Of a stretch of DNA of 64,000 nucleotides, positions 11,701 through 23,700 are shown in pieces. The notes beneath the pieces were generated by a model that was given only the letters and a program-made list of their open reading frames with translations, was not told the origin of the DNA and ran no database searches. Location: positions 1,271,092 to 1,335,091 of the forward strand of contig VZSF01007823.1 of assembly GCA_013398295.1 (NCBI GenBank), given 5' to 3'. Positions within the stretch are counted from its first letter, which is position 1, and each line of letters opens with the position of its first letter. The position numbers were made by a program, and so were the translations under genes. This stretch comes from Chionis minor (Eukaryota > Chordata > Aves > Charadriiformes > Chionididae).

Positions 11701-14700
11701 ATACTCTGGCAAATTGAAAATCCTTTGTGAATGGCTGTGGTGTACACATAGATGTTACAGTCCCAGCTAACAATCTGTCTTTTTTTTTTTTTTTCTTTTC
11801 TTGTTGTTTCTTTTTTTTTTTAAAATGCTAGCTCATACCCAGCGTCTAGTACACATCCAGTCAATGCTGAAGAGGGCTCCAAGTTATCGAACCCTAGAAC
11901 TGGAGTTGATTGAATGGCAGGAACGGGAGTTATTTGAGTATTTTGTGGTAGTGTCACTGAAAAAGAAGCCCTCTAAAAACACTTACCTCCCAGAAGTGAC
12001 ATATCAGTTTCCCAAGGTAAATAAAAATTCTTCTGTACAGTTCATTCTGAGATCAATAAAGTGAGTAAGTGGGAAAATTAATAGAAATCTATTTTTTTTA
12101 TATGGAGTTAATCATTCAGCTTTCATAATTTTTCCAAAGCATCTGTTACAAAGCAAAAGGTGTAGAGAAGGTGACTGAAAGCTTTCCCTGTTTACAAATT
12201 TATCTTTTCCAGCGCTGGAGAGTTTGGCCTGATGGTAGGTGATTTAAAGACTGTGTTTAAATTCAGTTTCTAAATGCTTCACTTTTAACTCATTTTGGCT
12301 ATATTAGGATTTGTTCCAGAACTCACTGAAGTCAATGGAAAGACTTTTGCTGATCTCTGGCATTTCTCTTGTGCTTTTGCAGCAGAAAGGAATTTGAATT
12401 AGGACTATGTTTTAAGTGGCCATTGTGCATCAAGGGAGTTTTTGGCAATTAAAAAAAAAAGTATAAAACCCAAGCAGTGCTTATTTCTATTGTAGTAGCA
12501 TATATAAGCCTGTCCTGGGGTCATGCCTCACCTTCCGAAGCACAAATAAAGAACAAGCTGGTGGGCCCTTGCTCTTCAGAGCTCATTAGTAACTCCCCGT
12601 CCTGAGAGGTGCTGTGAAGCTGGCGCTAACAGTAACTGACTGTACCTCCCTTTTCTCCCCCGCAGCTAGAAAGACCAACCAAGCAAATGCGTGAAGCAGA
12701 GGAGCGTCTCAAGGCTATCCCTCAGTTCTGCTTTCCTGACGCCAAGGACTGGCTCCCTGTCTCTGAATACAACAGGTAAACCCTCCGGTGTTCCTCTGCT
12801 ACACAGCGCTGATGGAGCACATCTAAAGCAGCTGCAGGCTCGCTGATGCCCAATTAAGGAAGTAGCAGTTTGCATCTTGGCCACTTCAGGCTCAGGCAGC
12901 TGTATTTAATTGTTTGGGGTTTTTTTAAAGTTCTGTATTATTTTTCCTCCCTACTCTGCCTGCCTTGTAGGTCTGAGTGGCTGAGGGGAAGAGGTTTGAA
13001 GGTTCCTCTAAGTGCTAAACCCGAAAGCATAAATGGAAATATTTAAAATAGATCTCAAAAAGGACAGGGCCCTGCCCACCACCTGCCCTAGTCATTTACA
13101 CCAGTACACTTGTCTAACATTGCAGGCCACCTCTCCATTTGTTTCAAAGCACTGCTGTTCTGAGGACGTTTTTGGAGCTGAGCTCTATGCCAGCAGAGGA
13201 GCCCTATCTTCCTTCCCTTACAGATGAGTGACTACAGAAGGGCAAGGGAAGGGAGAGCCAGGCTTGCATTTTCTTTTTATTCAAAAGAAACATCAAAAAA
13301 TCTATCTTTTTTTTCCCCCTGTATCAACAAGTCAGAACCTGTTGATCTGAAGGTGTAGAAGTAGTAGAGTAGGCAGGAGGGATAGAATCATAGAATGGGT
13401 TGGGTTGGAAGTGACCTTTAAAGGCCATCTAGTCCAACCCGCCTGCAATGGGCAGGGACATCTTCAACTAGTTCAGGTTGCTCAAAGCCCTGTCCAGCCT
13501 GACCTTTAATGTTTCCAGGGATGGGGGCATCTACAACTCCGTCCTATCACTACAGGCCCTACTAAAAATTCTGTCCCCATCTTTCTTAGAAGTCCCTTTA
13601 AGTGCTGAAAGTCTACAATAAGGTCTTCTCAGACCCTTCTTTTCTCCAGCCTAAACAAACAACCCCAACTCTCAGCCTGTCCTCATAGGAGAGGTGTTCC
13701 ATCCCTCTGATCTTTTTTGTGGCCGTCCTCTGGACCCAGTCCAACAAGTCCGTACTTTCTTGTACTGAGGACTCCAGAGCTGGATGCAGTACTCCAGATG
13801 GGGTCTCCCCATATTCCCCTAGAATATGAGATGGCTTTTTCAGCTGCATGGTCTGAGATGTGTGCAAATGGATTAAGACCTGTTCAGAGTGCATCTAGAG
13901 GGACTTCCAACGGTGACAAGGAACTAGCATTCACCTGCAGGAATTACTGTAGCCAAGAATATGCATGGAATTTTCATTGGCTTATGGATGGCACATGCAA
14001 CGTAACCGTGTTATATTCTGTGTTGTTTGGCTTTATTACTCAGTAAGTGGAAGCACCTGAATAGTGAGTTATTGAAAACACTGAAGCAGAAGCGGACAAC
14101 TGTGTGGGCAACATTGGTATGAGAAACACACAGCCCTGCCTACACGCCATTTCACCTCTTCTCCTGCCGCTCTCCCAGACAGGCCTTTCATGATCCCATG
14201 CTTGTGAAACAAGATGTGCCTCCCATATACAGCTATAATTATATAAACCCTGGCATTCCAGCACAAAGAAGAAGTGTTTTATATAATGCCATTTATAACT
14301 CTCAAAGCAGTCAGGAATGTTTCTCAGTTCAGGCCCAAATTCACAGACCTATCCCTTTACCTGCACAGTAATTACAGCCTTAAACTGTTGTTTTACTTCT
14401 CTGTCACCAATGATATTTATCCTAGACCGGGATATAAAATGAGCTGGATTTTGGAAATCTGTGTTGTTTCTGGATTAGAAAATTATTTCTGTTCTCTTAG
14501 CGAATATCTAAGATTCTCTCTTTAAGAACAAAGCATAGTCCAAAGACAGGATCTGACTAAAAGGTCAGGGAGATAAAGCATTTGAATACTGCCTGCAAAA
14601 TCTGATTCTTGTGTTCCTTCTGCAGTACAAAGGGACGGCCGTGTCACTGGAATTCAGCACCCATCTCTTCTTATAATAACATACCTATCCACAGCTGTGC

Positions 14701-17700
14701 AGATATTTTTGCTCTACTGTTGATGGAATTTGTCCACAGAGTATGTCCAAATAGTGGACAGAGGGAGAGAAGATCCTCCAGTGGGTAGAATCTCTGACTG
14801 GATAAGGCAATAACCCTTTCTAAACGATCTACCTCGTAGCTATGCTGTAGTTCTGATAGTAAGGTCTGGGCAATTTATTTTCTTCTAGTGAGACCTTCTC
14901 TTTCATGCTGACTGGGGAAGATGGGAGCCGGCGGTTCGGTTATTGCAGGAGGCTGTTGGTGAGTACATCAGCTTCACCTCAAAACACAGAACTCTGTTAA
15001 GCAATATCTCAAAACTATAGTCTGCTCTTTGAGAGAGGGTGTCTTTTATATTTTAAAAGAAAACAGTTACTCTGAAATTTAGAAATATAAGGAGCTCAAG
15101 TAAAATAGGAATTTGTAATGGCTGTCCCAAATAGATCCCAAGTCTTGTAGGAAATTCATAAGAATGTGAAAGGTTTCTTGTGTGAGCAATTACTTTGAAA
15201 ATTCTTTATATTATGTTCTTTCAAGCAGAATCAGAAATACTACAACACTGCAAACAAAGGCAAATGTGGTATTTCTAAACATTTGCGAGTAGTGTTTATC
15301 TTTTGGACAGCTGCTTACATCTCCAAACTACTCTGCCAGCACTGCCTAATCAGTCTGCGGCAGGTCCATGGTGTAGGTAAATAAGCCACCCTGTTGAGTA
15401 GGAGGCAGCAGTGGTGGAGAGCATGCCACCATCACCGTTTGCTCAGGACCATGCAATAAGCTGATGCCAGTGCCAGGAAGTCTAGGTTCTCGGGCTTCTT
15501 TTCAGTCCTCATGACCAGGGGTGGTCAACTGGGGGTATGGGTACCTGACTCAGCCTACCAAACAGTTTTGTCTCGTCACCTGGAGAATCACTGGTTACCT
15601 GATAAACCGAGAGTGTGGCTCTGTGTGTGTGTGTGTCAGGGTGGGGAGGAGGAAACTGCACAAAGGCTTGCAAAGTGTATTAAGGCAGGTGAAGCACAGT
15701 GAAAACAGGGATTTTGCTGTCCATCCTGCAGACCTGACTGGATGGCAGCAAAGCGTAAAGCAGTTGGTTTTTCCTTCGCTAGCCTGTACTCATCACATCT
15801 CAGCTAGGTTTGAAGCTGGTTGTGAGCAACTAGGTGAGGAGCCATGGCTGTTCACATGGTAGTTGCCTATACTTTTTTGGGAGAGCTTATACGGACACCG
15901 GATGCTGCAGGAGCCTTTTGCGTACTCTGCGTACAATGCGAAAGCATTGCAAGCTTGTAAACAATCCCTATCTAAGAGAAAGGGACACTGAAACTTTCCC
16001 CTTTCTTCCCTCTCTGGCATGATTTCTGCTCTTTCCAAGCAGGGAGCACCTGCCTTCTGTCATTAGCAACTTGCTGTCATTAGAACAGCACCTTCAGTCC
16101 TGCGTGCTGCCTGTACCCTGCCCTCACCCTGCCCTTTGTCTATGGCAAAGCTCCTTGTCGTGCAGACAGCAGATGCTCTGTCTGGGAGGTATTGCTGTGT
16201 GTGGTTCCTCTATTTGTAAGAAGTTTCGTTTAAACTAACATAACAGAAAACTTGTTTATCAATTCTGTGGGCGGTATTTGCCATAGGTAGCATCACAGAA
16301 ACTTGATTACTCTGTATAACACAGTGTGCAAGTGTGGGCCGCAACAAGGTTTATATGTGGAAAGGAAATGTCAATGAAGGCTTGTGTTGCAGTAAATCTA
16401 GGGCTCGTCAGGGGTGATTCAGAGATAAACAAGTGGAGCACCTAGAAGGTATCCTTGCTGGTGTAAATAAACATAACAAGATAGAGGACAGCAGTACAAT
16501 TCAACTACTTTTTTATGTGTTGTCAGTTAAAAGGATAATAAGGTATATTTGGAAAAAAATAACAAAACCTCAGAAAATATTAGCTAGAATTACATTATGG
16601 AATGTTCTCGCTCTACCAGGTAGAGGTGATTTATGACTTTTATGTTTCTGGGAATGTTAACAAGTTTGGAATCACACACAGAGCTTATATTTTTGAAATG
16701 CGAAACAGTTGGTCCTGGATTAGTATGAGACTGAAATAGTGAGCCACAATAAAAAAGATGTATACACAGGAATGCTGAATTAGTTTGTCAATGAAGGATT
16801 AATGTAGGCTTTTTTTACTCAGTTAAGGCTCAGTGAAATCCACCCTATATTAAAGGCAATGTAGAAACAGAACGCTGACTTTCAGCTGGTGCAGAAGATA
16901 GATTAGCATAGTAGGCAATACCAGGAACAGAATTAAATCAATACTACACATTTTTATATAAACGATGTTTTGAGACAGCATTGGAAATTGTTTTTATCCT
17001 CCATTGGCTATGGCAAAAATCAATCAACCAGATAGCAAAAACTAATTTAAAAAAAGGGAAAAATAAGTACTGTCTTGCTAAATCTATCTAATAATTATAA
17101 AGCCAGTTATAAAGCTGATCTGCTGCCGCCCTGGGGGATCACTTAATTCAGGATGTTTCATCTGGTTCCAAAATCTGACATGCAGGAGATGATCGGTCTC
17201 ATCTCACTGGTAGAGCCTACCCAGCAGAGGAAAGTGGAGTGATACCAATGTACTTTACCAGCTTGTCCTTTTCTGGGGCAAATCCTGCTGTGCCTTCTGG
17301 GAGCAAAACTGGCATAGGCTGGGGCTTAGAAGGTAAGAAAGAAAGAAAGGATTTTGGATGCTGCAGAGAAACATCTCAGCATTTCTCTATCAGGGGAAAT
17401 GGCAAAAGTAGCAGAGATCTTCTGTTATTTGGATCCTGCAACCTCCTTCTGTCCTGCTGGGGGAATTGGAATTGGTGGAGTGGTGGAATTGGGGTTGTTA
17501 CCTGATGTGCCTTGTCCGTAGAGTTCAGCTGTGCTCACAAAGCGTAACAATTTCTTGTCCCTGCAAATGTCAGTGCATGTCTGGAACAGCCTCACTGATG
17601 TGTACCTCAGTGTAGTATTTCTATTTACAGCCACGTGTATACTTTGTTATTTTATATATGCAAAAACAGAGTTTGTAAAGGCAACAAGGAGCAGGTAAAT

Positions 17701-20700
17701 TCTGCAGGCACTTTTTATATGCCAGAGGCTTGGGCTCTAAAGCGGGTTTTTATATTCGGGTGTGCAATTTCCTGAGCAGTTTCTGAAAGCTTCAGTCAGG
17801 GTGGCTGTGATGTCCCGGGGTGTACAGCATCTCCTCCCATTAGTCACATTCCCGACCCACAAGTTCTATCAAGTGCGATAACCATATTTCAGGAACTACA
17901 TGCAGTTTTTGGCAAATATTACATAAGAGAAAGGTGGGGCCGTGCTGTGTAGTATAGAACCATAAGAAAACCCTAAAATCATTATAAGCTGCTCTGCTTC
18001 AAGACAAGCCAACTGCTGCGAGGCTAATTCCTTAGAAAATATTCCCCAGCTGTCCTGGCAAGGGATGCTGTTGTAGTACCCAGGGAGAGGTGTCTCACAC
18101 CTTGTAGAGCGTGTGGCATCCTCAGCCCGCCAGCCTGACCCTGTGCGGATGGCTGTCTGTGGCTTCTGCGGAGGCTGGTGTTACGATTCCTTTGTTTGTG
18201 AAACAATTACTTTTTGTCAGCCCTGTTCTCCTTTGGCATGTTGTGATATGAACAAACTGTTCCACTTTTTCTTTTCTGCCTGCTGATTGCAGATTCTTTC
18301 AGACCTTTTTTTTTTTTTTTTTTTAGGGGAGTGTGCTAAAACCCTGCCAAAACTACCTCAAGGGATACAGTGACAATTATGTTCTGTTTGTACTACAAAT
18401 CCTGTACAGTATCCCCCTTAAATATATTTATATTGTTTTGTTTTATTTTGGAACAGGATTAGAATGGAATGTAGCCTATTGTACCACAGCAAACAATCAG
18501 CACTTCCATAGATAGCATGAAGTTTTCCAGTTACATCTGGATACCTCCAAGGCAATTGTGTAACAGCTTTCCTAGTGACTTGATGTGAGAAGTATGCATC
18601 TTCATGTAAAAGGGAATGGGCCAATATATAGTAGAGATTTTAATTCTCACTACTGTGCCCTTTTACTTCAAATAAGACATTTTTCTTTAATAAATCGGAT
18701 TAATTTAACTTTCTTTTCCATGTTAATTAATCCATCAACTTGCTAGGCTCTTTTCTAGACCTGTTCTTGGGCTGTGGCTCTGCAATATGCACGTCAGCAA
18801 AACAGATGATTTGAGCAGTTCCTGCTAATGGCTCAGTCTCACCATGGTCACGGCCATCTCCAGTGGACATCACAGCGCCCCTGGTGCTAAGGTGCAGCAG
18901 CCTGGGTAGGGGCAGACAGGAGAGCAGGAGCACATGGTGGGGAAGGAACAGCGGTGAAGCTGCTGTAACACGAATCTCAAATCCCTTGTAAAATACAGAT
19001 TTTTAATTTGGTTTAGTGTATAATGTCATTTTACTAATTGCCTTGATTTAATATGTTAAAAAATTGCTTTCTACTGTACAGGATGACTGAAATCTTAGCT
19101 GTTTGCTATCTGTGCAACCCCCTAGGCTTCTGCCCAGTAAGAGCACAGTGGATATACAAGGATCCCAGTGGTGAAAGCAGGGACTTTCTCAGCGGGTTTC
19201 TGCTGACAGACCCTCAGCTGCAAGACCAACCAGTACTGGAAAATCTGCAAAACTTTCCTTACTGGGAGGCTATGAATGGTGTCTGCAGCCCAGAAGAAGG
19301 GTGTAGACAGCCAGAGAGAGACCAGGCCTGTATCCTTTGGGAGATGCTTGGATCCAGTGCAGCTCCTCGGCAGCTTGGTCTGTCAGTGGCCTTACAGGTG
19401 GGATCCACAGCTGTACCAGTCCCTGTCCCCAGGGACAGTCATGGCGTGTAAGCTGCTCTTTTTGGAGATCTTCACAAGCATCTTGGGTTTTACTGCCATG
19501 GGAGTCGCTGAGGATGCTGCGGGGTGCTAGGTCTAGCTAGCGGGGCAATACTAGAATATAAGATACTACATCCTCAAAACAATGTCCTGCAGTTCATTGC
19601 CACAGCTGGCAGCTGGTTTGTGAAAACAGTGGAAGACAAATATTTCTGTCATATTAGGCAGACATCTGAGCAGACACAGTTCTCAGAGCACAAAGCCTGA
19701 CAATGCCAGGATGTTTTGCCTGGTAACTTTGTAATTCTAGAAATAAGATTAAAACTTACAGGGTCTGTTTCACCCTATCCTACCTCTCTCTTCTCTCTCT
19801 ACATTAAAAATGCTCCTCCGGCACTTTTCTAGGCTAAGAAGAGCCAGCCCCAGGAGTCAGGGGAGGAGCAGATGCCTGAACATGAAGTGTGTACATTAAA
19901 ACATGAAAAACAGTTGTTAGGTGGGACTAGTTCATCCTACATTTGCTGGGGCAGGAGAGGGGAACTCATTACACTGTGAAAGCAACTTTTGTGGGATGCA
20001 GACTGTTTATGGAACTGAAAAAAGCTCACTGGAAAACCTTGTCTTCCCGCAGCCTTCTTCCCTCCATCCTGCTCTCCCCCCAGCACCTTTGACAGCCCTG
20101 TGCACATTGGGTGCTCTGGAATTAAAAGGTCATGTTTCACATATAACAAGAAGACTTTAAGACATGCTTTTGAATTTAAAACACCCACAGTTTTCTCATG
20201 GTCTGAATTTGGATTGGCCCTAACAAGGAATCAAGAGCTGCCACAGAAGCTGGCTTGTGACTGACGTGTTCATTTTAAACTCTCGACATTTGAATTGTTC
20301 TGATTCCTGACACCATTAAGGAACATCTCTGTTTCTGGATATGTTGGCTGGCTGGTGAGGCTGGGGCTTGTGTGGCCCCGAGGATGTAATAGTGTTAGGC
20401 TTAAGAGAGTGGTAATTTGATCTGACGTGATAACCTGATTTCTGCAAACCTACTTTTCAGTCTCTGTATTTATAGGTTTATCATTCTTTAAATTAAGCCA
20501 ACAACAAAACAGAAGACTTCCCAAGGAAGAGCCTTGCTGGGTTTTCAGTATGTCTCTCTCTCTGAAATTGCCAAGCCTTATCTAGTATATGCAGAAAAAT
20601 GTTCATGGCAGGCATCTCTTCTATCTTCTTGATGTCATCCATTCAAGCTACGCACCCCATCAACTTGTGTGTGGCTCTAGTATAACTAAGCAGGAGAAAT

Positions 20701-23700
20701 ATTCTGGGAAGTTATTCAGAAATACTGTGTTTCTCTGTTTAAGCTTTGAATCTGCATCTTCCATTGTTCCAAGATCAAGACAGTCCTAGAGCCAGGTAGG
20801 ATTAAAATAGTGTCCTTTTCACTCTCCTGCAGAACGGAATAGGCATTGCACTCCCTGTGTGTGAAAATGGCGTTTGCATTGTCATTTAGAGTTAAATATT
20901 TTTTATATACTAACTTTGTGATATGTTCATTGCTTTAATTACAGCTAATTGCAATTGAAACATCTACAGTTCTGGTCTCAAAGGGAGCCCAGGGTATTAG
21001 AGGCTTATGGAGAGCTAATTCATGTGCTTTGCAAAGGCCGTTTCCTTCAGAGAACAACTCGGCTGCTGCTGTGCATTTGTGATGGTTCTTTTTCACCTGG
21101 CCTTGGGGCAGTCCTTACTGCTTCCTCCAGTTTTCCTAATAACACTCTCTGGGGAATTATTTAGAAGACCTCAGGGGATGTGTCCCATTCTGGGGAGGAA
21201 GGAGCACAGCCCTTCTGGAGTCTTCAGGTTGACACTAGTCTGTTTCTTGCACTCCTGCTTCTTTGAGATGGCAGGTAGGACTACGGTGCAGGTTTCTCTT
21301 TCTTGCTGTTTGGTAGGTCTGGTTTTGCTGCCTTTCCTCTCCACACAGTGTATCTTCAGGTAGGTGGGAGGAGCTGGGAAGAGAAGCACAGGAGGAAAAA
21401 TGTTGTTTGGTCCCCACTACTTTGATTCCTCTGATGTCAACATGCTGGGACTAGCATTCCCCAGTTATTTCTGTGGCTGTGAAACTAGGAGCTTTCCTGA
21501 CACCCCACAGGCTCCCCAGTATCTTAAAAAACCCAAACCACTGAGTTGTGTGTCTGAATGGCTGGTGAGTGTTCACGCTGCAGGGACAGCCTGACTTGCT
21601 TTGAAAGCAGGCGCAGGCAGCGTGTGAGAGACTCTCGGTGCTATGCCAGACTGGGAGGAGATCTCTGAAGCCTTCCCTAGATTTCAAGCACATGGACAGG
21701 GAGGTATGATTTGAAAGAGAAAAATGGCAAGCTTGTTTCTTGGAGGAAAAGTCTCCTGTTTCTACTGCCAAAACAGGTTTTGGAGTGGGCTTTAGTCAGT
21801 AAACTTCAGATTAAACTCACTATAAAAAAGACTGTCCTGAGCCACTTGCGGACTAGCCCTGATGCAGATCTCAGCTCCTCCATCTTGTAGCCAAGTTCTT
21901 GTCAGTTTATGTTCATCCTCTTGGGAAACTGTCTCGTTATCAACAAAAGCCATTAGCGTTTTCATTTGTGATACTGGACTAAGGCTGAAAATATTCTGGA
22001 CTCCATGAAAACAAATTGAAAACAAATCAAAGCCAAAACATCATCCCTTCCATCCCTCTTCTTCCAGGAGGAGTGCAGTGCGTCAAGGCAGAGTAACTCA
22101 GATGCCTCTCAGCGTTACCATACAACTGCCCTGACCTGGACCTATTCATGGTGTGGAAGAGTGAGCCTTGGAGGGACATGACTCCAAAGCTTTGTAGCTA
22201 CCCTGTAGAGCACAGCCTGTGGCTTGAAAGCACTCTCTTCTGGGAGGAGAAGAGGTTAAACCAGTACTGTTGGCCAGACACAGTGCTCAAGTCTCTCCTA
22301 CTGAAGAGAGATGAGTCCAGGCAGAGAAGGGAGGAGTGTCATGTCCCATACGATGTTTTTCTGGGAAAGAGGCAAACTAAAGCACAATGAGCAGGTGTTT
22401 TAGATCCATCCTTGAGGTGTAAACTAATGGCTGCGAGAGGAGGTTATGTGAAAAGTTGCCAGTGTCAGAAATTTGAGAGGTCCTGCCCCTCAGAATGGCT
22501 CTGCCTGAGTCTTTTGCTTGCTGCCTCTTACAGATGATTTGTATGCATCTGGGAGGCTGTGCTGCTTGCAGGAAAAAGTCTCTGAAATAACAGAAGAGGA
22601 TGGTGAGTGCAAGGAGGCAAGAATCCCAGCTACACGTACCCTTTAAGATGTTTGAAAGGAGAATCTTTGAGTAAGCGCTAAGCAGTTATTGTTTCTGGTC
22701 TTATAGATGACCCAGGAATGCGATGTTTTTACTGGCAATCAGCGAGACAGCTCTTGGTTGGGAGCTATCCAAGGCTGCTGGCATGGATTCGGCATTCCTG
22801 CAGATTTGACACAATGATTTTAACCAAAATCCCACATGCTTGATATAATCACTCAGTGCCTTTAGAAAGGGTTTTATACCTAATATGGACAAAAAAGGGC
22901 TCTGCTTTTTCAGAGATGTGACGTGTAGTGAGCAGGTTTGGGTCCAGAAATAGACTCATCTGTATTCACTTAGCTTTGGTATTTTTTTGTGGTCTTTATT
23001 ATAACAGGCAGGCACCTGCTGACTGTCCAAGTCTAGATTGCAATATTCAGATTTAAAAAGCACAGCTGCCCCTCAGTTTCTCTTGATTGGCATCTGTGTG
23101 GCATGTAAATGTCAAACACACCACGGGGAAGTTAATCACTGTATCAGCAGAGTCTAATGATGAGACAAAGATAAAAATATACTGGCCTTCTATGTGGATG
23201 CAGAGGAGATGATCAGCCGCTTTGGCTAAATGTACAAGTGGGCAGAAGCTGATGGAAACAGTGACAGCTCCTTTATCATGGAGTTGTTATTAGAGATGAT
23301 TCTGTCACTGCTGCATATTGATAACGTATGGCTGCGTAAAGAGGCTAAGTGATGCCAAGTGCCTCTTTTACAGTCACTTTTCAGTCCACGCGGTACCAGC
23401 ACCGCTGACTTCATGATCTGTCAGGAGGTCAGCAGCCTCACCTGTTGTCTCAGACTCTGCTTTCTGGCTTTTTGCTGTTGGAGTGCCGGGGTTTGCTGGT
23501 GTACCTGAAGTTGTTCCGTACCATGGTGGATGGAGCTCCTGGACAAGGCAGCGCCAGGACTTCCTTGCATTGTATCTTGAGACTACATGTGACTGCATCT
23601 GAAGTCAACAAGCTGCCTTGTTAAAATAGCAGCCCCTAGGAAGTGTGTGCCTGCTGATCTGGTGAAAATCGGTTGCAACTACCCAAAACCGGAATGCTGC

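Larger units (their letters stand above)
9418..11831 (+). other. DENND2B window intron 4
   Basis: 2.4 kb. It contains a small repeat-hairpin-repeat block at 9987-10065 and ends in an extended T-rich tract before the exon 5 acceptor. No gene within. Confidence 0.8.

Noticed and set aside
13613..13894. 93-codon minus-strand frame as a host gene
   Set aside because: Its middle (LLDWVQRTATKKIRGMEHLS) is the decayed end of CR1 ORF2.
18306..18324. T19 as the tail of a minus-strand retrocopy
   Set aside because: No poly(A) signal at the right distance and no recognisable gene-derived sequence beside it.
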